DNA from: Streptomyces cyaneochromogenes
GTDB taxonomy: Bacteria; Actinomycetota; Actinomycetes; Streptomycetales; Streptomycetaceae
DNA: 64,000 bases
Reading direction: 5' to 3'
Assembly (NCBI RefSeq): GCF_003963535.1
Contig: NZ_CP034539.1
Span: 4,898,001 to 4,962,000, forward strand
Numbering within the stretch: the stretch's first letter is position 1; the number at the start of each line of letters is the position of its first letter. Shown here piece by piece: positions 51,642 through 61,163 of the stretch. A model generated the notes under the pieces. It saw only the letters and a program-made list of their open reading frames with translations. It searched no databases and was not told the origin of the DNA. The position numbers were made by a program, and so were the translations under genes.

Positions 51642-52409
51642 CTACGCGTGCCCGGTTTTCTCGACCATCGCCTCGATGCCCGCCACCAAGAGGTCCAGAG
51701 CGAACTCGAAGTCCCTCGCCCACATCTCCTCCACCGTGTCGCCGCCGCGAGCCTCCATGAGCTCCGCTGACTCCTGAACGATGTCGGCGGCTTCCGGAGC
51801 CTGCGTCACCGTGCTCATGGCGTGCTGGAAGTAGTCGTCGGGGGTCATGCCGAAGGCCCTGCTGCGGGCGATGAAATGGCCCTCGATCGTGCCGAAGCCG
51901 TACACGAACTGGAAGACGGCGGAGATCGCCGCCACCAGGCCGTGTGCGGGAAGGCCGGTCTTGCGGATGATCCGCTGGACGACGCGGGAGAAGGCGAGGC
52001 TGTTCGGGCCGATGTTGACGTAGGTGCCGATCAGCGGCGACAGCCACGGGTGGCGGACCAGCAGGTCGCGGTACATGCGGGCCAGCGCGCGCAGCTGGTC
52101 CCGCCAGTCCTCGTCGGCCTCCGGGTCGGGCAGCGTCAGTTCGCCGAAGGCGGTGTCCAGGGCGAGTTCGAGGAGGTCGTCCTTGGTGTCGACGTACCAG
52201 TAGACGGACATCGCGGTCACGTTCAGCTCGGCCGCCAGCCGCCGCATGGAGAACTTGGCCAGCCCCTCGGCGTCCAGCAGCCGGACGGTGGTGGCGGTGA
52301 TGCGGTCCCGGTCCAGACCGGAGGGCTGTCCCCCGCCACGCCCGCTACGGCGTTCCTTGCCCTCCAGCCAGACGCTGGTCCGCGCCGCCTTCCCGGCTGC
52401 CCTCACCAT
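51642..52409 (-). CDS. TetR-family regulator
   Basis: 255 residues with the HTH at about 33-80 (ITATTVRLLDAEGLAKFSMRRLAAELNVTAMSVYWYV) and a TetR_C-type ligand domain. It follows the DHA2 exporter on the same strand, with an intergenic repeat between. The divergent-looking dyad at 54048-54081 in front of the exporter is the probable binding site. Confidence 0.92.
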   Translation of the reverse strand: MVRAAGKAARTSVWLEGKERRSGRGGGQPSGLDRDRITATTVRLLDAEGLAKFSMRRLAAELNVTAMSVYWYVDTKDDLLELALDTAFGELTLPDPEADEDWRDQLRALARMYRDLLVRHPWLSPLIGTYVNIGPNSLAFSRVVQRIIRKTGLPAHGLVAAISAVFQFVYGFGTIEGHFIARSRAFGMTPDDYFQHAMSTVTQAPEAADIVQESAELMEARGGDTVEEMWARDFEFALDLLVAGIEAMVEKTGHA

Positions 52410-52446
52410 GGCGCACCTTCCTCGACGTTCTGATTCTGGTCATGCT

Positions 52447-52530
52447 AAGCGCCCCCAAAGGGGCGCGGGGAACTGCGCGACCAGCCACAACGAGGCTCGC
52501 AGTCGCACAAATACCCAGCGCCCCGAGCCC
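52447..52530. repeat. Streptomyces intergenic repeat element
   Basis: The sequence begins GCGCCCCCAAAGGGGCGCGG, an inverted repeat, and continues with a GCGCGACCAGCCACAACGAGGC segment and a final CGCCCCGAGCCC. I recall very similar elements at many intergenic sites in Streptomyces genomes. The inverted repeat may also serve as terminator for the exporter gene. Confidence 0.5.
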
Positions 52531-54045
52531 TTAGGCGCCGGCCCGCTCAGCCCTGCGCAGCAGACCCGCAGCCACCACCCCTCCGGCCAGCACAGCGACC
52601 GCCCCCACCAACTGACTCGTCTCCAGGCCGGAGGCGAACGCATCGGTGATACGTCCCTTCTCCTCCGCCGACCCCGCCGCCGCCAACGCCCCCGGCAGGG
52701 AACTCGCCGCCACCGGAATCAACGCCGCGAACCGCGAGTTCAGCACAGCGCCCAGCACCGCGACGCCCAGGCCCTGCCCGAACTCAGCCACCGTGCCGTT
52801 GATGCCCGCGCCGACACCGGCCTTCTCCGGCGGAATCGCGCTCATGATCGCGTGGGCCATCGCCGGGCTGGCGACCGCCGCGCCCGCGCCGATGAGCACC
52901 AGACCCAGCAGCGTGCCCGGATACCCGTGCTCGGTGAGCGTGGCGATCGAGACGAGGCCGGCGGCCATGGCCGTCATGCCCAGCCCGATGGAGACGGGTG
53001 TCCCGAGCTTGCCCGACCACTTCGCCGCCACGCCGGTGAAGTTCAGGGCGACGATCATCAACGCCAGCGGCGCCGTGCGCAGCCCCGCCTCCAGAGGGCC
53101 GTACCCGAGCACGAACTGCATGTGCTGGGTGAGCAGGAAGAGGGATCCGCCCATGCCGAAGGTGATCAGCACCGCGCCCGCGACCGCTCCCGTGAACCGG
53201 CGGTTCCTGAAGAAGTGCATGTCGAGCATGGGATACGGGATCCGGCTCTCCCAGTACGCGAAGCCGGCCAGCACCACGACCGCGACGGACGCCGACGCCA
53301 GCACCCTGCCGGACGTCCAGCCGTGCTCGGGTCCGGAGATGATGGCGAAGACCAGTGAGGACATGCCGATCGTGGACAGCAGAGCGCCGAGCAGGTCGGG
53401 GCGGTCGCCCTGCGGGTTCGCAGACTCCGGGACCAGGATGACGACCGCCACCAGGGCGAGGGCCGCGACCGGCAGGTTGATCAGGAAGATCGCACCCCAC
53501 CAGAAGTGGTCCAGCATGAAGCCGCCGAGGAGCGGCCCGGTCGCGAAGCCCAGCGAGTTCACGGCCGCCCAGATGCCGATCGCCTTCGGCTGCTCCTCGG
53601 GCGTGAAGATCTGCATCGCGACGGCGAGCGTGGTGGTCATCAGCAGCGCACCGCCGATGCCCATGCCCGCCCGGGCGGCGATCAGCTGCCCGGAGCTGTC
53701 CGCCAGTCCGGCCACCAGCGAGCCGACGCCGAACAGGACGAGGCCCACGGCCAGCATCTTCTTGCGGCCGTAGCGGTCGGCGGCGCTGCCCGCGGTCAGC
53801 AACAGACCGGACTGCACCAGCGAGTACGCGTTGATCATCCACTGGATGTCCGAGGTGGCGGCGCCCAGTTCGCTGGTGAGCGAGGGGATCGCCACGTTCA
53901 GGATCGTGTTGTCGAGCAGCACCGTCAGCTGGGCGAGACAGATGACACCGAGGATCAGCCAGCGTTGTGGGTGGCCACCCGGTGACTGGGGCTGCGGCTG
54001 GGGCTCCGGCTGGGCCGGGGCCTGCTCCTGGGGGGACGTCGTCAT
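52531..54045 (-). CDS. DHA2-family MFS drug exporter
   Basis: 504 residues, 14 membrane helices, motif C-like LGFATGPLLGGFML, and QWMINAYSL in TM2. A Pro/Gln-rich cytoplasmic N-terminus (QEQAPAQPEPQPQPQSPGG) precedes. ATG at 54045 lies within the 3' flank of an operator-like dyad; a GTG at 54054 is an in-frame alternative. Expected to be controlled by the following TetR gene. Confidence 0.92.
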   Translation of the reverse strand: MTTSPQEQAPAQPEPQPQPQSPGGHPQRWLILGVICLAQLTVLLDNTILNVAIPSLTSELGAATSDIQWMINAYSLVQSGLLLTAGSAADRYGRKKMLAVGLVLFGVGSLVAGLADSSGQLIAARAGMGIGGALLMTTTLAVAMQIFTPEEQPKAIGIWAAVNSLGFATGPLLGGFMLDHFWWGAIFLINLPVAALALVAVVILVPESANPQGDRPDLLGALLSTIGMSSLVFAIISGPEHGWTSGRVLASASVAVVVLAGFAYWESRIPYPMLDMHFFRNRRFTGAVAGAVLITFGMGGSLFLLTQHMQFVLGYGPLEAGLRTAPLALMIVALNFTGVAAKWSGKLGTPVSIGLGMTAMAAGLVSIATLTEHGYPGTLLGLVLIGAGAAVASPAMAHAIMSAIPPEKAGVGAGINGTVAEFGQGLGVAVLGAVLNSRFAALIPVAASSLPGALAAAGSAEEKGRITDAFASGLETSQLVGAVAVLAGGVVAAGLLRRAERAGA

Positions 54046-54047
54046 GC

Positions 54048-54081
54048 TGTACACCGTAGAACACTTCCTATACGGCGTACA
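54048..54081. promoter_or_regulatory. TetR-type operator dyad at the exporter promoter
   Basis: TGTAC-A-CCGTA (54048-54058) is mirrored by TACGG-C-GTACA (54071-54081) around a 12-base centre. It abuts the exporter start codon, so binding here would block transcription or initiation. Confidence 0.65.
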
Positions 54082-54172
54082 ACGGAGTTAGGAGGCGGGA
54101 GACAGGAGATACGAAGAGGGGGGCGGTGGCGCGAGCCACCGCCCCCCTCTCACCGGAGACCGTCAAGTGCCG

Positions 54173-56362
54173 TCAGCTGTCGCTCTTCGGCTGCGTCAGG
54201 TCGTAGAACGTGGTGCCGTCGACCGTCACCGACTCGAAGTTCTCCTGGACCCAGGAGCTGATCTGCGAGGAGGTGCCGTTACTGCTGCCACCCATGCCGC
54301 CGCCGCTGCCACTGGCGATGAAGTAGTGGATCTTTCCGTCCTCCACGTACTCCTTGAACTCGGCCGGCGTCGGCGACGGGTCGGTGCCGTTGAAGCCGCC
54401 GATCGCCATCACCGGGTCGCCGGTGGAGAGCTGGTAGCTCGCGGCGTTCTGGGCGCCGATGGCCGCGGCCGCCCAGGTGTAATGACCGGCGTTCTTCTCC
54501 AGCAGCGCCTTGGCCTCGTCGCTGACGCTGGCACCGTTGAGCAGACCGCCCATGCCGCCACCGCCGCCCATGCCGCCGCCGTCACCGGTCTGGCCACCGG
54601 GGCCGCCCTGCCCGCCCTGCTGGTTCTGACCCTGACCCTGGTTCTGGCCCTGGGTGTTGCCGTTGCCGTTCTGCCGGCCCGGCATACCGCCGCCGGGGAA
54701 ACCGTTGCCGTTCTGCTGGTTCTGGCCGGGCATGCCGCCCCCGCCGGGACCGCCGCCCATGCCACCGCCGCCCGGGCCGCCCCGGCCGCCCGCGACCGCG
54801 GGACCGGCGGTGACGATCGAGCCGGTGTGGCCCTCGTTCACCGTGGTGAGGGTGTACGCGGCCGGGCCGGCCAGCGCGGCGGCGAGGCCCAACCCGACGA
54901 CAGCCATGGCCAGTTGACGTCCCAGCCTGCTCGCGAAGATCAGGCCCAGCGCGGACGCCAGACCGCCGACCAGGACGACCCACTTCAGCCAGGGCAGGTA
55001 GTCGGTGGAGCGGTTGAGCAGGACGTAGCCCCAGACCGCGGTGGCCGTCATCGCGCCCGCCAGGCTCAGCGAGGCCCACATCTTGTCGCGCTTCTCCCAG
55101 AGCAGCGCCGCGCCCATGCCGATCAGCGGGGCGATGTACGGGGCGAGGGCCACCGTGTAGTACTCGTGGAAGATGCCCTGCATGTAGCTGAAGACCAGCA
55201 TGGTCGTGATCAGTGCGCCGCCCCAGACGAGGAACGACCCGCGCGTCACCGAGGTACGGCGTGCCTTGCGCGTGGCCACCAGAGCCGCGACCAGCAGGAT
55301 CAGTGCGGCCGGGATCAGCCAGGAGATCTGGCCGCCGATGCTGGAGCTGAACAGGCGGTCCCAGCCGGTCTCGCCCCAGTTGCCGCCGCCGTTGCCGCCG
55401 CCACCGCCGCCGACGCTGCCGGTCTCCTCGCCGTTGAGCCGGCCGAGGCCGTTGTAGCCGAAGGTCAGCTCCAGGAAGGAGTTGTTCTGCGAGCCGCCGA
55501 TGTACGGGCGGGAGGAGGCGGGCCACAGCTCGACGATCGCGACCCACCAGCCGCCGGAGACGACGATCGCGACCAGGCCCGCGGCCAGCTGGCCGATGCG
55601 CTTCTTCACCGACACCGGCGCGCAGACCGCGTACACGATCGCGAGCGGCGGCAGGATCAGGAAGGCCTGCAGGGTCTTGGCGAGGAACGCGAAGCCGATC
55701 GCGACACCGGCCCACACGAGCCACTTGGTACGGCCGTCCTCCAGGCCCCGGATGACGAAGTAGCAGGCCACGGCCATCAGCAGGGCCAGCATCGCGTCCG
55801 GGTTGTTGAACCGGAACATCAGCGCCGCGACGGGGGTGAGCGCGAGCACGGCGCCCGCGATCAGGCCGGCCGCGGGGCTGAACCGGCGGCGTACGGCCGC
55901 GTGGACCACGGCGACCGTGCCGACGCCCATGAGGACCTCGGGGAGCAGGATCGCGAACGAGCTGAGCCCGAACAGCCGCAGCGACAGGGCCATCGGCCAC
56001 AGGGAGGCCGGGGGCTTGTCGACGGTGATGGCGTTGGCCGCGTCCAGGGAGCCGAAGAAGAAGGCCTTCCAGGACTGGCTGCCGGCCTGGACGGCCGCCG
56101 AGTAGAAGGAGTTGGCGTAGCCGGAGGCGCTGAGGTTGTACAGGTAGAGGAGGAGGGTGGCGAGGAGAAGGCCTAGGAAGGCCGGGCGCGCCCAGCGCGG
56201 GTCCTCGGGGCGGCCGCGCCACAGCCGCCGTACGAAGGGCTGCTTGGGTTCACCGGAGTCGGGGGCCGGTGTGGCGGCGGACGGAGGTGCCGGGGGGCGC
56301 TCCCAGGTGCCGGGGTTCGTGCCTCTGCCCTGTGTCGTCGTCCGGTCGTAGTGGATGGTCAT
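54173..56362 (-). CDS. GT39/ArnT-like glycosyltransferase with Gly-rich insert
   Basis: 729 residues. N-terminal cytoplasmic segment, then about 12 membrane helices with the family's early DKPPASLWPMAL segment in the first extracytoplasmic loop. A long Gly/Gln/Asn/Met-rich stretch (GGGMGGGPGGGGMPGQ and repeats, about residues 530-605) interrupts the C-terminal external part, which ends SVTVDGTTFYDLTQ. Likely transfers a sugar from polyprenyl phosphate to a protein or lipid. Overlaps the GT2 gene by four bases. Confidence 0.85.
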   Translation of the reverse strand: MTIHYDRTTTQGRGTNPGTWERPPAPPSAATPAPDSGEPKQPFVRRLWRGRPEDPRWARPAFLGLLLATLLLYLYNLSASGYANSFYSAAVQAGSQSWKAFFFGSLDAANAITVDKPPASLWPMALSLRLFGLSSFAILLPEVLMGVGTVAVVHAAVRRRFSPAAGLIAGAVLALTPVAALMFRFNNPDAMLALLMAVACYFVIRGLEDGRTKWLVWAGVAIGFAFLAKTLQAFLILPPLAIVYAVCAPVSVKKRIGQLAAGLVAIVVSGGWWVAIVELWPASSRPYIGGSQNNSFLELTFGYNGLGRLNGEETGSVGGGGGGNGGGNWGETGWDRLFSSSIGGQISWLIPAALILLVAALVATRKARRTSVTRGSFLVWGGALITTMLVFSYMQGIFHEYYTVALAPYIAPLIGMGAALLWEKRDKMWASLSLAGAMTATAVWGYVLLNRSTDYLPWLKWVVLVGGLASALGLIFASRLGRQLAMAVVGLGLAAALAGPAAYTLTTVNEGHTGSIVTAGPAVAGGRGGPGGGGMGGGPGGGGMPGQNQQNGNGFPGGGMPGRQNGNGNTQGQNQGQGQNQQGGQGGPGGQTGDGGGMGGGGGMGGLLNGASVSDEAKALLEKNAGHYTWAAAAIGAQNAASYQLSTGDPVMAIGGFNGTDPSPTPAEFKEYVEDGKIHYFIASGSGGGMGGSSNGTSSQISSWVQENFESVTVDGTTFYDLTQPKSDS

Positions 56363-57852
56363 CGGGAGTCCCTCGAGTCGGTGTCGTGCGGGCGTACCGG
56401 CTGCAGTTGCACGGTGGTGTCCCGCCAGGTGCCGTCCGCGGCTTCACCGGCGCGGAACTGTGCGGTTTCGTACGTGTGGTGCGGCGCGCCCTGCGCCACC
56501 GGGCGCTGCGGGAGCGGGCCGTAGTGGGCAGCGGGCTGCCCGGCCATGGCGTAGGTCGGCGAGGACGGGTTGGGGACCGGCAGGTCCGAGGCGACGACCG
56601 TCGAGTCGGCGTCGCGTCGGTCCGGGAACACCCACGCCCGGAAGAGCAGGAAGCGCAGCACCGTCGCCGCGAGGTTGGCGGCGATCAGCACCGCCAGTTC
56701 GGTCGAGTGCGCGGGGTCGCTGCTGGCGGCGTTCAGGGCGGCGAGCGAACCGCTGGTCAGGGCGAGGCCGATACCGAAGACGACCAGGCCCTGCGCCTGG
56801 TGCCGTACGGCGCCGCCGCGGCCGCGCACCCCGAAGGTCAGGCGCCGGTTGGCCGCCGTGTTGGCGATCGCGGAGACCAAGAGGGCGAGCGCGTTGGCGA
56901 TCTGCGAACCGGTGAAGACCCGGAAGCCGCTGTAGAGGAGCAGGTAGAACAGGGTGGACAGGCCGCCGACGACGCAGAAGCCGACGAGCTGGCGGGCCAG
57001 GCCGCGGGGGACGTCCTGGACGTCGCGGTCGCGGGGGTCGTCACCGAAGGGGCGGGTGAGCCGGTCCAGCGGCAGAGCGCCGGAGGCGAGGGCCTTGCCG
57101 ACCCGCCACACGCCCTTGAGGTCGTCGGTCGCCGTCTTCACGATGTGCACCGTGGAGTTGGGGTCGTCGACCCAGTCGACGGGGACTTCGTGGATTCGGA
57201 GTCCGGCACGCTCGGCGAGCACCAGCATCTCGGTGTCGAAGAACCAGCCGGTGTCCTCGACCAGCGGCAGCAGCACCTGCGCGACATCGCGCCGGATGGC
57301 CTTGAAGCCGCACTGGGCGTCCGAGAAGCGGGCCTGGAGGGAGCCGCGCAGGATGAGGTTGTACGAGCGGCTGATGAACTCCCGCTTCGCCCCGCGCACC
57401 ACGCGCGAGGAGCGGGAGAGACGGGAGCCGATCGCGAGGTCCGAGTGACCCGAGATCAGCGGCGCCACCAGGGGGAGGAGCGCGTTGAGGTCGGTGGACA
57501 GGTCCACGTCCATGTAGGCGAGGATCGGGGCGTCCGAGGCGGACCAGACGGTCCGCAGCGCCCGGCCGCGCCCCTTCTGCTCCAGCCGGAAGGCCTTGAC
57601 CTCCGGGAGCTCCGCCTCCAGCCGCCGGGACACCTGGGGGGTGGTGTCCGTCGACGCGTTGTCCGCGATGGTGATGCGGAATGCGTACGGGAACGTGCGC
57701 TTGAGGTGATCACGCAGTCTCAGCACACACGGCTGGAGGTCCTTCTCCTCGTTGTAGACGGGGATCACTACGTCCAGGACAGGCGTACCGGCGTCGCCGG
57801 CCGGGAGGTGCTCCCGCGCCGGCAGAGTGCCGGGAGAAGAGTCGGTTCGCAT
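56359..57852 (-). CDS. GT2 glycosyltransferase fused to a GtrA domain
   Basis: 497 residues. The N-terminal GT2 domain has VVIPVYNEEKDL, ADNASTDTT and YMDVDLSTDL (DxD), as in dolichol-phosphate-mannose synthases. From about residue 290 a four-TM GtrA domain follows (QLVGFCVVGGLSTLFYLLLYS). The pair makes and flips a polyprenyl-phosphate sugar for a GT-C transferase, presumably the adjacent GT39. ATG at 57852, 14 bases after the kinase stop. Confidence 0.9.
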   Translation of the reverse strand: MRTDSSPGTLPAREHLPAGDAGTPVLDVVIPVYNEEKDLQPCVLRLRDHLKRTFPYAFRITIADNASTDTTPQVSRRLEAELPEVKAFRLEQKGRGRALRTVWSASDAPILAYMDVDLSTDLNALLPLVAPLISGHSDLAIGSRLSRSSRVVRGAKREFISRSYNLILRGSLQARFSDAQCGFKAIRRDVAQVLLPLVEDTGWFFDTEMLVLAERAGLRIHEVPVDWVDDPNSTVHIVKTATDDLKGVWRVGKALASGALPLDRLTRPFGDDPRDRDVQDVPRGLARQLVGFCVVGGLSTLFYLLLYSGFRVFTGSQIANALALLVSAIANTAANRRLTFGVRGRGGAVRHQAQGLVVFGIGLALTSGSLAALNAASSDPAHSTELAVLIAANLAATVLRFLLFRAWVFPDRRDADSTVVASDLPVPNPSSPTYAMAGQPAAHYGPLPQRPVAQGAPHHTYETAQFRAGEAADGTWRDTTVQLQPVRPHDTDSRDSR

Positions 57853-57866
57853 GACACCGACTTTCG

Positions 57867-59477
57867 TCAGGCGCCCTGTTCCGCCCATGTGGTGACGCTG
57901 TGCTGTGCCTGTGAGTGCTGTTGCCAGCTCATTTCGGGGCTGGGCGGCGTCGGGAGCGCCGGCAGATGCACCGTGAACACGGTGCGTCCGGGCACGCTGT
58001 CGACGGTCACGGCACCCCCGTGCGCGGTCGCCACGGCCTGCACGATGGCCAGGCCGAGGCCGGTCGAGCCGGTGGCACGGGAGCGCGCGGAGTCGCCGCG
58101 CGCGAACCGTTCGAAGACGTGCGGGAGCAGATCCGAGGGGATGCCCTGGCCGTTGTCCTCGACGTCCACGCACAGCCACGGGCCCCGCCTCTGGACACGG
58201 GCAGTGACCGTCGTCCCGGGTGGGGTGTGGTTGCGGGCGTTGCCCAGGAGGTTGACGAGGACCTGTTGCAGGCGTGCCGCGTCCGCCGACACGAGCGCGG
58301 GCTCGTCGGGCAGCTCGAGGCGCCAATTGTGGTCCATGCCGGCCGCGCGGGCGTCGCTGATGGTGTCCACGACGAGCGGGATGAGGTCGGTCTGCTCGAA
58401 CTGGAGGGGTCGTCCGGCGTCGAGGCGCGCGAGCAGCAGCAGGTCCTCGACCAGCAGCGTCATCCGGCCCGCCTCGGACTCGATACGGCCGAGCGCGTGC
58501 CGGGTGTCGGGGCCGACCTCTTCTCTGCCGCGTCTGGTCAGCTCCGCGTACCCGCGGATGGAGGCGAGGGGTGTCCTGAGCTCATGACTGGCGTCGGCCA
58601 CGAACTGGCGTACCCGCGTCTCGCTCTGCTGGCGGGAGTGCAGGGCGCCGTGGACGTGGTCGAGCATACGGTTGAGCGCGGCGCCGACCTGGCCGACCTC
58701 GGTGTGCGGGTCGGTCTCGGACTCGGGGACGCGTTCGCTGAGGTTGACCTCGCCGGTGTGGAGGGGGAGTTCGGATACGCGGGTCGCCGTGGCGGCGACC
58801 CTGCGGAGGGGTCGGGTGGCCACACCGACGATCACCGTGCCGGCGATACCGGCGGCCACGAGGGCGGCGGCGGTGACGCTGGCCTCGATGAGGACGAGGG
58901 TGCTGAGGGTCTTGTCGGCATCCGTCGTCGGAATCGCGACGTAGTAGCTGCCGTTGGTGCCGCTTCGGTACGTGACGCGGTAGTCGCCGAGGCCCGGGAT
59001 CTCGACCGTGTGCTCCTCGCCGTCCTGGGAGACGGCGTTGAGCGCGGTGGTCTGGGCCTCGTCGAGGTCGACGGGATCCATGCCGCTGAAGTCGGTGCTG
59101 TCGGACGACTCCTTGCTGACCTTGGCCTCGGTGATGGTGCCGTTCTGGACCTTGGCGGCAACCATGTTCTTCGACTCGGGTCCACGCGTGACGAACTCAC
59201 CGAGGGTGAAGGTCTGGGCGGGTTTGCCGACCGCGTCCTTCTTGTCAGGCTCGCTGCCGGGAGGCGCGCCGAAGCCTGCGGCACGTCCGCTGACCTCGCG
59301 CAGGCGGTCGTCCAGCTGTTCATACAGATGTGATCGCAGGGCGAGTGTGGTCACCGTACCGATCACCGCACACACCACGGCGATCAGCACCACCGACGCG
59401 ACGACGAGCCGCGTCCGCAGCGTACGCGGCTGACCCGCCCGTCTCTTCTGCGTACGCGGTCGTCGTCGCCCGCTCAT
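57867..59477 (-). CDS. Sensor histidine kinase
   Basis: 536 residues. TM1 (about 24-46), an external sensor domain of about 150 residues, TM2 (196-219), HAMP, HisKA with phospho-His298 in DASHELRTPLAS, and HATPase_c (NLLGNARNHT, VEDNGQGIP, GSTGLGLAIVQAV). The ATG overlaps the response-regulator stop (ATGA). In S. coelicolor I recall SCO4021 as the equivalent kinase; the signal is unknown. Confidence 0.94.
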   Translation of the reverse strand: MSGRRRPRTQKRRAGQPRTLRTRLVVASVVLIAVVCAVIGTVTTLALRSHLYEQLDDRLREVSGRAAGFGAPPGSEPDKKDAVGKPAQTFTLGEFVTRGPESKNMVAAKVQNGTITEAKVSKESSDSTDFSGMDPVDLDEAQTTALNAVSQDGEEHTVEIPGLGDYRVTYRSGTNGSYYVAIPTTDADKTLSTLVLIEASVTAAALVAAGIAGTVIVGVATRPLRRVAATATRVSELPLHTGEVNLSERVPESETDPHTEVGQVGAALNRMLDHVHGALHSRQQSETRVRQFVADASHELRTPLASIRGYAELTRRGREEVGPDTRHALGRIESEAGRMTLLVEDLLLLARLDAGRPLQFEQTDLIPLVVDTISDARAAGMDHNWRLELPDEPALVSADAARLQQVLVNLLGNARNHTPPGTTVTARVQRRGPWLCVDVEDNGQGIPSDLLPHVFERFARGDSARSRATGSTGLGLAIVQAVATAHGGAVTVDSVPGRTVFTVHLPALPTPPSPEMSWQQHSQAQHSVTTWAEQGA

Positions 59478-60214
59478 GACGCCGCGGGCTTGATCAGGTA
59501 GCCGGCGCCGCGCCGAGTGTGGATCATCGGCTCGCGACCGGCGTCGATCTTCCGGCGGAGGTAGGAGATGTAGAGCTCGACGACGTTGGCCTGCCCGCCG
59601 AAGTCGTAGGACCAGACCCGGTCGAGTATCTGGGCCTTGCTGAGCACGCGCCGCGGGTTGCGCATGAGGAAGCGCAGCAGCTCGAACTCGGTGGCGGTGA
59701 GGTGGATGCCCTCGCCCGCCCGCGACACCTCGTGGCTGTCCTCGTCGAGGGTGAGGTCCCCGACGACGAGGACGGAGTCGGAGCGCCGGTCGGCCGCGCC
59801 GGAGCGCCGGATGAGCCCGCGCAGCCGGGCCACGACCTCCTCCAGGCTGAACGGCTTGGTGACGTAGTCGTCGCCACCGGCCGTGAGCCCGGCAATACGG
59901 TCCTCGACGGCGTCCTTGGCGGTCAGGAACAGCACCGGCACGTCCGGCAGCTCCCGACGCAGCCGCCCGAGGACCGTCAGCCCGTCCATGTCCGGCAGCA
60001 TCATGTCCAGGACGACGGCGTCGGGCCGGAACTCACGCGCGGTCTGGACGGCACCCTGGCCGTCCCCCGCACTGCGGATCTGCCAGCCTTCATAGCGAAG
60101 GGCCATGGACAGCAGTTCGGTGATCGACATCTCGTCGTCCACCACAAGCACTCGGACGGGGCTCCCGTCCGGCCTCAGCAGTTCGGTGCGCCCCTGGGGC
60201 GAGGTCGTGGTCAT
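59474..60214 (-). CDS. OmpR-family response regulator
   Basis: 246 residues. Receiver with acidic pair Asp26-Asp27, phosphoacceptor Asp70 (VVLDMMLPDMDG), and Lys120 (DYVTKPF); C-terminal winged helix (LTATEFELLRFLMRNPRRVLSKAQIL, VELYISYLRRKID). First gene of the four-gene operon with the kinase, GT2-GtrA and GT39, and hence the likely controller of the glycosylation genes behind it. Confidence 0.95.
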   Translation of the reverse strand: MTTTSPQGRTELLRPDGSPVRVLVVDDEMSITELLSMALRYEGWQIRSAGDGQGAVQTAREFRPDAVVLDMMLPDMDGLTVLGRLRRELPDVPVLFLTAKDAVEDRIAGLTAGGDDYVTKPFSLEEVVARLRGLIRRSGAADRRSDSVLVVGDLTLDEDSHEVSRAGEGIHLTATEFELLRFLMRNPRRVLSKAQILDRVWSYDFGGQANVVELYISYLRRKIDAGREPMIHTRRGAGYLIKPAAS

Positions 60215-60497
60215 GCTGGAAACAATGTCGGGGCCCTCTTAGAACACGCTTTCCACAAGCTGTGAATCTCCTAAGAAACGCACAGGAGACTCTCAGGGGG
60301 CGCTTGGGTGATCGATACGGGAGAACCATCGGCCCGCTAGGGCGGTGCACCGCAACGGCGACGATGAGCCCGGAGTCGTTTGAGTCCTTCGGAGGCCGCC
60401 CGTTCCCAGATGATCGTGTAGCTCAACAGGACTCGGCTCCGGTGACGATGGCGTCGATCTCGGACGGTGGACGTCGGACCGCCGACGGCTCAGCACG

Positions 60498-60935
60498 TTA
60501 CGCATCGAGGCTCCTGAGGATGTCGAGTTCCGCCCAGACGGTCTTGCCCACGGTGAGTTTCTCGACCGCCCACCGATCGGCGTACGCATGGACGAGGAGG
60601 AGCCCGCGGCCGAACTGGTCGTCGGGGTCGGCGTTGCGGGTGGCCGGGAGCCGTTCGCCTCTCGGGTCACTGACGGCGACCCGGAGCGCCTTGCCGGTGA
60701 GCGACGTCTCGACACGGAAGAGGCGGTCCCTGAGGCAGCCGTGCAGTAAGGCGTTGGTGCACAACTCGCTTGTCAGTAGGGCCGCGTCATGGGCGAGGCC
60801 GGGATGGCCCCAGTCGAGGGCGAGTTGGGCGACGTGCCTGCGGGCGAGGGGGATGTTGCGGGGGTACTGGGTGTAGCTGGCGGTGTCGTAGCGGTCGTAG
60901 GCCTTGGGGAGTGGAGGAGGGCAGGAGTCGGTCAC
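60498..60935 (-). CDS. ATP-binding protein, RsbW-like HATPase
   Basis: 145 residues, a GHKL ATPase alone, with N-box LTSELCTNALLHG, VAVSDPRGE and FGRGLLLVHAYAD. Parallel to the HATPase at 17274 and likewise divergent from a DUF5753 regulator. Putative anti-sigma or sigma-switch kinase; no partner anti-anti-sigma is local. Confidence 0.88.
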   Translation of the reverse strand: MTDSCPPPLPKAYDRYDTASYTQYPRNIPLARRHVAQLALDWGHPGLAHDAALLTSELCTNALLHGCLRDRLFRVETSLTGKALRVAVSDPRGERLPATRNADPDDQFGRGLLLVHAYADRWAVEKLTVGKTVWAELDILRSLDA

Positions 60936-61057
60936 GGGGTCCTCCGGCGATAGGGGAGTTGGGGTGGCTCCGCCGCGCTACGGCGATGCGGGCAACACGG
61001 TGCACTTCCGCCAACTAGTGCCGCTTAGTGGGCGATTGAGTACTGACCGTAGCGGCG

Positions 61058-61065
61058 GCTCAACT
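61058..61065. promoter_or_regulatory. GCTCAACT octamer in divergent promoter
   Basis: The same octamer as at 17758 and (inverted) 17824, in the equivalent intergenic position between a HATPase and an XRE/DUF5753 gene. Possible common operator. Confidence 0.3.
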
Positions 61066-61163
61066 AGAATCGCAAGCAGTCCCAGGGAAATAAATCCCCA
61101 CGGGTGCTTGCCCCGCCACTTCGGCGCCCTGCACACTGACCGCAACCCGGGAGGTAATCCGAC

